Of a stretch of DNA of 64,000 nucleotides, positions 61,492 through 64,000 are shown in pieces. Under the pieces are notes generated by a model. That model was given only the letters and a program-made list of their open reading frames with translations. It did not search any database and was not told where the DNA came from. Both the position numbers and the translations under genes were made by a program. Source of the stretch: Bdellovibrionales bacterium Ga0074137 (GTDB lineage: Bacteria; Bdellovibrionota; Bdellovibrionia; Bdellovibrionales; JAMPXM01); the NCBI GenBank assembly GCA_001464715.1, contig LNDT01000032.1:124001-188000 (forward strand). Direction: 5' to 3'. The stretch's first letter is position 1; every line of letters starts with the position of its first letter.

Positions 61492-61824
61492 TTAATCGTA
61501 GGGTGGGCTCATGTAGAGCACATGCCAGACGTCGTCCTTCAGACCAAGGGTCATTAGAAAAGTGTCGTGTTTTTTTAGGAGGGGTCTGAGGTCTTCAGGG
61601 AAGATCACGGGTTCGAAGGTTTCATCTTCAAAAAGATGCATCAGCACGACCGCGCGTTCGTTGACGCCGAAAACCTGGAACATTTCCATGAGCGAATATG
61701 AATAGTCCGCCGTAACCTTTTCGAGTTGGCGGGGGCCAAGATGCTCGTAATGAAAATCTATGCGAACCGCCAGCTCAGCACGGCGATCTGCGTTCGTTCG
61801 AGTTTTTCTGCGTGAATTTGTCAT
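61492..61824 (-). CDS. Small soluble protein of unknown function
   Basis: The product has 110 residues from the ATG at 61824 (MTNSRRKTRTNADRR); the frame is open to 61842. The first 20 residues are strongly basic. The rest is mixed alpha/beta (ELAVRIDFHYEHLGPRQLE, YSYSLMEMFQVFGVNERAV, DVWHVLYMSPP). No signal, no recognised motif. It lies 96 nt past the end of the nucleotidyltransferase gene on the same strand and could belong to the same transcript. Confidence 0.55.
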   Translation of the reverse strand: MTNSRRKTRTNADRRAELAVRIDFHYEHLGPRQLEKVTADYSYSLMEMFQVFGVNERAVVLMHLFEDETFEPVIFPEDLRPLLKKHDTFLMTLGLKDDVWHVLYMSPPYD

Positions 61825-61919
61825 GGCCTTTGTGGCTTGCAAGACTCAGAACTTTGCGTGTCGCTGTCGTTTCGAATTGGTGGCGAGCAGCGTCCGATTC
61901 GCGATTTTAAGGTAAGGAG

Positions 61920-62405
61920 CTACGTTCGCGCAAGTCGCGCACGAACGGCCAATAACTCTTCTAAGACGGATTTATCTTTAGCACGAGTCATGACGCTCTT
62001 AACGGCAATGAGGTCGTCCAGCGAAATCACCTTGCAGGCATGACCGAAGATCTGAATTGTCGCCGCGCGCGATTTCAAATCTTCGAAGGAGCCTGCCGCG
62101 GTGACTTCGTCAAGAATATCTAGAACGCCGGAGCTTGTTCGTAGGTAGTAGTTCTTTAAGGTTTCTCCGGACTTAGGAACCTCGTCCAGTGAGGGTTGAA
62201 AGGCCGCATTCATTCGGTGCTTGGGATCGAGACCCGAAAGCGCTGCTTTCAATTTACGAAGCTGAGCCTCTGTCATGACGGCGCAGATATCGAGATCGTG
62301 AGTGACTTGGGAGACCCCGTGAACGACGGCCGCGTACCCGCCGATCAAAATAAAATCGAGCTCAGCGTCAAGCAGACGTTTTAGAAGGAGATTGAGACTC
62401 TCCAT
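61920..62405 (-). CDS. Nucleotidyltransferase-fold protein (MNT-like)
   Basis: The product has 161 residues. The nucleotidyltransferase motif is FILIGGYAAVVHGVSQVTHDLDICAV, in which GG, the helix and the D-x-D pair (HDLDI) are visible. This is the DUF6036/AbiEii-like group rather than a housekeeping polymerase. The C-terminal part (VISLDDLIAVKSVMTRAKDKSVLEELLAV) is a typical family helix pair. It overlaps the small upstream gene by 38 nt. Several such proteins are toxins or antitoxins; which role holds here is not clear. Confidence 0.84.
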   Translation of the reverse strand: MESLNLLLKRLLDAELDFILIGGYAAVVHGVSQVTHDLDICAVMTEAQLRKLKAALSGLDPKHRMNAAFQPSLDEVPKSGETLKNYYLRTSSGVLDILDEVTAAGSFEDLKSRAATIQIFGHACKVISLDDLIAVKSVMTRAKDKSVLEELLAVRARLART

Positions 62406-62592
62406 AAATCTGCTTCCCGGCGTTCATGAGTTCATTGATGGTATCGAGAGCCCGCTGATGGTTCAGAAGTCTTTCTTCAGGTGTCAGTGAAAGATTGTAG
62501 TCGATGAGAGTTTCATCCAGCGGATTCGCCGGTGCGCTTGTCGGGAGCGGTTCGCACGCATTTGTATTTTTCGCGGGATCGGGGATCGACAT
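62368..62592 (-). CDS. Small partner of the nucleotidyltransferase gene
   Basis: The product has 74 residues. It has a disordered Pro/Ala-rich start followed by DETLIDYNLSLTPEERLLNHQRALDTINEL (core LSLTPEERLLNHQRAL), a helical pattern commonly found in small proteins just upstream of nucleotidyltransferase genes of this family. The 3' end overlaps the nucleotidyltransferase start by 38 nt, implying coupled translation. The ribosome-binding site is weak. A toxin-antitoxin relation is suggested by arrangement only. Confidence 0.68.
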   Translation of the reverse strand: MSIPDPAKNTNACEPLPTSAPANPLDETLIDYNLSLTPEERLLNHQRALDTINELMNAGKQIYGESQSPSKTSA

Positions 62593-62638
62593 TCGAAAAC
62601 TATAACCTGACTGAGAACCAGAAAACCAGAATTCTGTA

Positions 62639-62676
62639 CCGTAGGCTGAAGACAGGAGACGGTATTCAGCCTACGG
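62639..62676. repeat. Perfect 12-bp inverted repeat with 14-nt loop
   Basis: CCGTAGGCTGAA (62639-62650) pairs exactly with TTCAGCCTACGG (62665-62676). The right arm starts with GGTATTCAGC-like sequence, like the arms of the inverted repeat at 63187 and the right flank at 63658. It lies 46 nt upstream of the small nucleotidyltransferase partner in a gene-free stretch of 271 nt and has no T-run. Confidence 0.9.
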
Positions 62677-62863
62677 AAGGGGAGCATCGCGCTGCGTTTA
62701 TAAAAGTTGAACGGGTAGGGTCAGACCAGCTCTTTTTCGAAGATCCGACGAAGACTTGAGACGTCCGATCGTTCCACCCGTCTAAGCGAGCAGCCACCAA
62801 AGTTTGAAGCATCGTCGAGTATTTTGTTTTGCGGATCCAAAAAATCTCCCTTACGGCGATGGC

Positions 62864-63064
62864 CTACAAAGGATGAGCGCACCCGCCATCGGCAGTGATG
62901 TGAGCGCAGTTCGCAGAGTTCCAACCCTTTACGTTCGCGCTAGGGGCGGAGCTCATTGGCTTCGCATGATTTGGTAGCTTCGCTTGCCCACGTTTTTCCA
63001 TTCCTGCACAACTGACTAGCGTTAGAAGAAGCACACTTAAAATTACCTGTGACACATTTACCAT
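62864..63064 (-). CDS. 66-residue predicted lipoprotein
   Basis: A strong site (GGAGGTG at 5-nt spacing) precedes the ATG at 63064. The product starts MVNVSQVILSVLLLTLVSCAG, with lipobox LVSC and lipidated Cys19. The mature 48 residues are Pro/Ala/Asn-rich, with HAKPMSSAPSANVKGW and a Cys-containing end (NCAHITADGGCAHPL) that could bind metal or form a disulphide. No family known. Small entericidin-like or envelope-stress lipoproteins have a similar layout. Confidence 0.72.
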   Translation of the reverse strand: MVNVSQVILSVLLLTLVSCAGMEKRGQAKLPNHAKPMSSAPSANVKGWNSANCAHITADGGCAHPL

Positions 63065-63186
63065 TTAGCACCTCCGCACCATGCGCGCTCAGAACTTAAA
63101 CCTTTGGATTCATCTCTATCAACTTCGAAAATTTTAAAGTGGATGAGTTTCGCGTCCCAGAGCGAGTCTTCCCATTAAACCGCACT

Positions 63187-63220
63187 GCATGCGGAATACG
63201 GGAGCCGGTATTCGGCATGC
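63187..63220. repeat. Inverted repeat, left flank of the four-helix-bundle ORF
   Basis: GCATGCGGAATAC (63187-63199) pairs with GTATTCGGCATGC (63208-63220) with one mismatch. The same right-arm word recurs as GTATTCAGTATGC at 63658-63670, beyond the end of the ORF; in inverted sense it matches the left arm at 11 of 13 positions, so the ORF is flanked by inverted copies. Confidence 0.85.
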
Positions 63221-63246
63221 TGGTTGAGTCGGAGGAGCGCGGCTCT

Positions 63247-63309
63247 CCCTCTTTTGTTTTTTTCGATGGCCCCTCCTTTGTAAGGGCCATCGAAAAAAAC
63301 AAAAGAGGG
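63247..63309. repeat. Perfect 26-bp inverted repeat (hairpin) in front of the four-helix-bundle ORF
   Basis: The left arm 63247-63272 is exactly complementary to the right arm 63284-63309, with an 11-nt loop. The arms start with CCCTCTTTTG and include a run of seven T (A on the other arm). The right arm ends 6 nt before the ORF start, so the ribosome-binding site (GAGGG, 63305-63309) is inside the hairpin. Confidence 0.96.
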
Positions 63310-63315
63310 AAAGAT

Positions 63316-63624
63316 ATGAAAACATTCCGGACACTTGAACTTGCCATTGAGTTTCATGAAAAGGTTGAATCGTTAAAACTGACAGGTCATATGCGTGACC
63401 AGTTGTCGCGGGCGGCTTCATCGGTCGCATTGAATCTCGCGGAAGGCAATGGCAAGCCATCTGAAAAAGAGAAGAAGCGGTTCTATCAAATTGCTTATGC
63501 TTCGGTGAAAGAGACGCAGACGATTCTTCGTCTGATCAAAGCTGATGACGATATCAAAGCTTTGGCTGATCGCTTGGGTGCTAGCGCTTATAAGTTGGTG
63601 AAAGCTCGGATTGTGGTTTTGTGA
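63316..63624 (+). CDS. Four-helix-bundle protein (23S rRNA intervening-sequence/S23 type)
   Basis: The product has 102 residues from the ATG at 63316 (MKTFRTLELAIEFH). The frame is open upstream to 63139, but that part consists of the hairpin and flank repeat. The family marks are present: LKLTGHMRDQLSRAASSVALNLAEGNG and KKRFYQIAYASVKETQTILRLI. This is the pentamer-forming four-helix bundle first found in intervening sequences of 23S rRNA; related to the Avd accessory protein of diversity-generating retroelements. Here it lies outside any rRNA and next to inverted repeats. Sequestration of its ribosome-binding site in the hairpin suggests low or regulated translation. Confidence 0.88.
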   Translation: MKTFRTLELAIEFHEKVESLKLTGHMRDQLSRAASSVALNLAEGNGKPSEKEKKRFYQIAYASVKETQTILRLIKADDDIKALADRLGASAYKLVKARIVVL

Positions 63625-63902
63625 AACCGCAGTTCGGATTTTTTCTTGGTATGTTCGGTATTCAGTATGCTTGTTGTTAAACGCTTTTAGGCGAACGCCC
63701 ACCATGAACTGAGAAGAACCTGACTTGCGAAAGCCATTTCGTGTTTTAGCTCAGATCAAATTAAATGAAGGCAATGAAAATTGGCGTCCCCTGGCCTGCG
63801 AACTTCGAACTGTTCTCACGGATGAGATCCGCTATCTTAAATAATTGATTTTTCTGCCGTATTTAGTTTGTTCGGGCGAACTGGTATCCCGCAATTCGCC
63901 TG

Positions 63903-63930
63903 GTTCTCCGCCGGGAGAACATGTTCTCCC
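63903..63930. promoter_or_regulatory. Alternating inverted repeats GTTCTCC/GGAGAAC upstream of a promoter
   Basis: GTTCTCC at 63903-63909, GGAGAAC at 63914-63920, and GTTCTCC at 63923-63929. The second and third form a perfect 18-bp palindrome (GGGAGAACATGTTCTCCC, 63913-63930); the first and second form an alternative hairpin. Placed 20 nt before a -35 element, this fits an operator for a dimeric regulator. Confidence 0.7.
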
Positions 63931-63949
63931 AATAAAATGCTCCATATGG

Positions 63950-63978
63950 TTGACAAAATAGTCCACTATTAATAGGAT
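63950..63978 (+). promoter_or_regulatory. Sigma-70-type promoter at the right edge
   Basis: TTGACA (63950-63955) is a perfect -35 element; 17 nt further is TAGGAT (63973-63978), a four-of-six -10 element. The palindrome CTATTAATAG (63966-63975) overlaps the -10 and could be a repressor site. Transcription would start just before the GTG at 63986, a candidate start codon whose gene leaves the window. Confidence 0.65.
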
Positions 63979-64000
63979 AGTTGAAGTGAAGGCGACGAAG

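Larger units (their letters stand above)
63625..64000. other. Right-edge non-coding stretch with repeats and a promoter
   Basis: After the four-helix-bundle stop these 376 bases hold the right flank repeat (63658-63670), a short frame from TTG 63725 to TAA 63844 (39 residues: RKPFRVLAQIKLNEG, then NWRPLACELRTVLTDEIRYLK) that looks coding-like but lacks a start signal and may be a gene remnant, the alternating inverted repeats at 63903-63930, and the promoter at 63950. A GTG at 63986 may start a gene that leaves the window. Confidence 0.5.

Noticed and set aside
62532-62759. Plus-strand 75-residue frame
   Set aside because: It is antisense to the small nucleotidyltransferase partner and crosses the hairpin; no ribosome-binding site.
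63913-63930. LexA box
   Set aside because: The Gram-positive-type LexA site is GAAC-N4-GTTC; here only 2 nt separate GAAC and GTTC, so it does not fit.

Overview
The window reads as chromosomal DNA of a Gram-negative, diderm bacterium. There are many signal peptides, lipoprotein boxes and outer-membrane-type beta-barrels, together with MotA/MotB-type stator genes, a TolC-type channel, and several genes starting with GTG. The gene content and protein style resemble Bdellovibrionota (Bdellovibrio-like delta-proteobacteria), but no rRNA or tRNA is present to fix this, so the placement is an inference. Coding density is high, many gene pairs overlap by exactly 4 nt (ATGA or GTGA), and I see no CRISPR array, no tRNA and no intact insertion sequence.

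Layout. 1-12.9 kb: a truncated NhaR-like LysR regulator, a GNAT-like protein, an exported-protein pair, msrB coupled to a split ABCC-type exporter (two half-transporters), a secreted subtilisin with its own terminator, and a receiver-like protein carrying a 36-nt tandem repeat. 13-25 kb: a large EF-hand lipoprotein, an ADCK/UbiB kinase, a 36-residue Lys/Arg-rich mini-protein beside a very GC-rich patch, folE, a DUF4442 hotdog protein, an ABC-F ATPase plus acetyltransferase, an unusual ArsC/exported-domain fusion, a DUF883/holin-like pair, a Gre-like factor and a PQQ-type sugar dehydrogenase. 25-31.8 kb: beta-carbonic anhydrase, a three-gene type III polyketide synthase operon, a class IV histone-deacetylase-like enzyme, and ahpC-ahpF.

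31.9-39.6 kb holds the most striking cluster: PEGA/TPR lipoprotein, MotA, MotB, a membrane protein that looks like a FliF-type periplasmic domain joined through one membrane helix to a FliG-like cytoplasmic part, a small beta-barrel, and a 1033-residue NHL-repeat lipoprotein. All are tightly coupled and preceded by a sigma-28-like promoter. I read it as a possible accessory stator-driven envelope machine. 39.6-49.8 kb contains two 807-residue beta-helix lipoprotein paralogues in direct orientation plus a 90-nt relic of a third copy, with unrelated small genes between them (DUF924, a second ABC-F, a GNAT).

49.9-59.8 kb contains a C39-like peptidase lipoprotein with its PA2779-type partner, an exported Fic protein, and a second unusual operon: ClpX-like AAA+ ATPase, ankyrin/AAA+ membrane protein broken by a one-base frameshift between Walker A and B, two proteins of unknown function, and a class III adenylate cyclase. 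59.6-64 kb is more accessory: a TolC-like gene, a nucleotidyltransferase with a small overlapping partner, a small lipoprotein, and a four-helix-bundle (S23-type) ORF flanked by inverted repeats and preceded by a perfect 26-bp hairpin. Two intergenic arrays of an 8-bp GAATTC-based repeat (at about 50.9 and 61.4 kb) each begin about 57 nt upstream of a minus-strand start codon.
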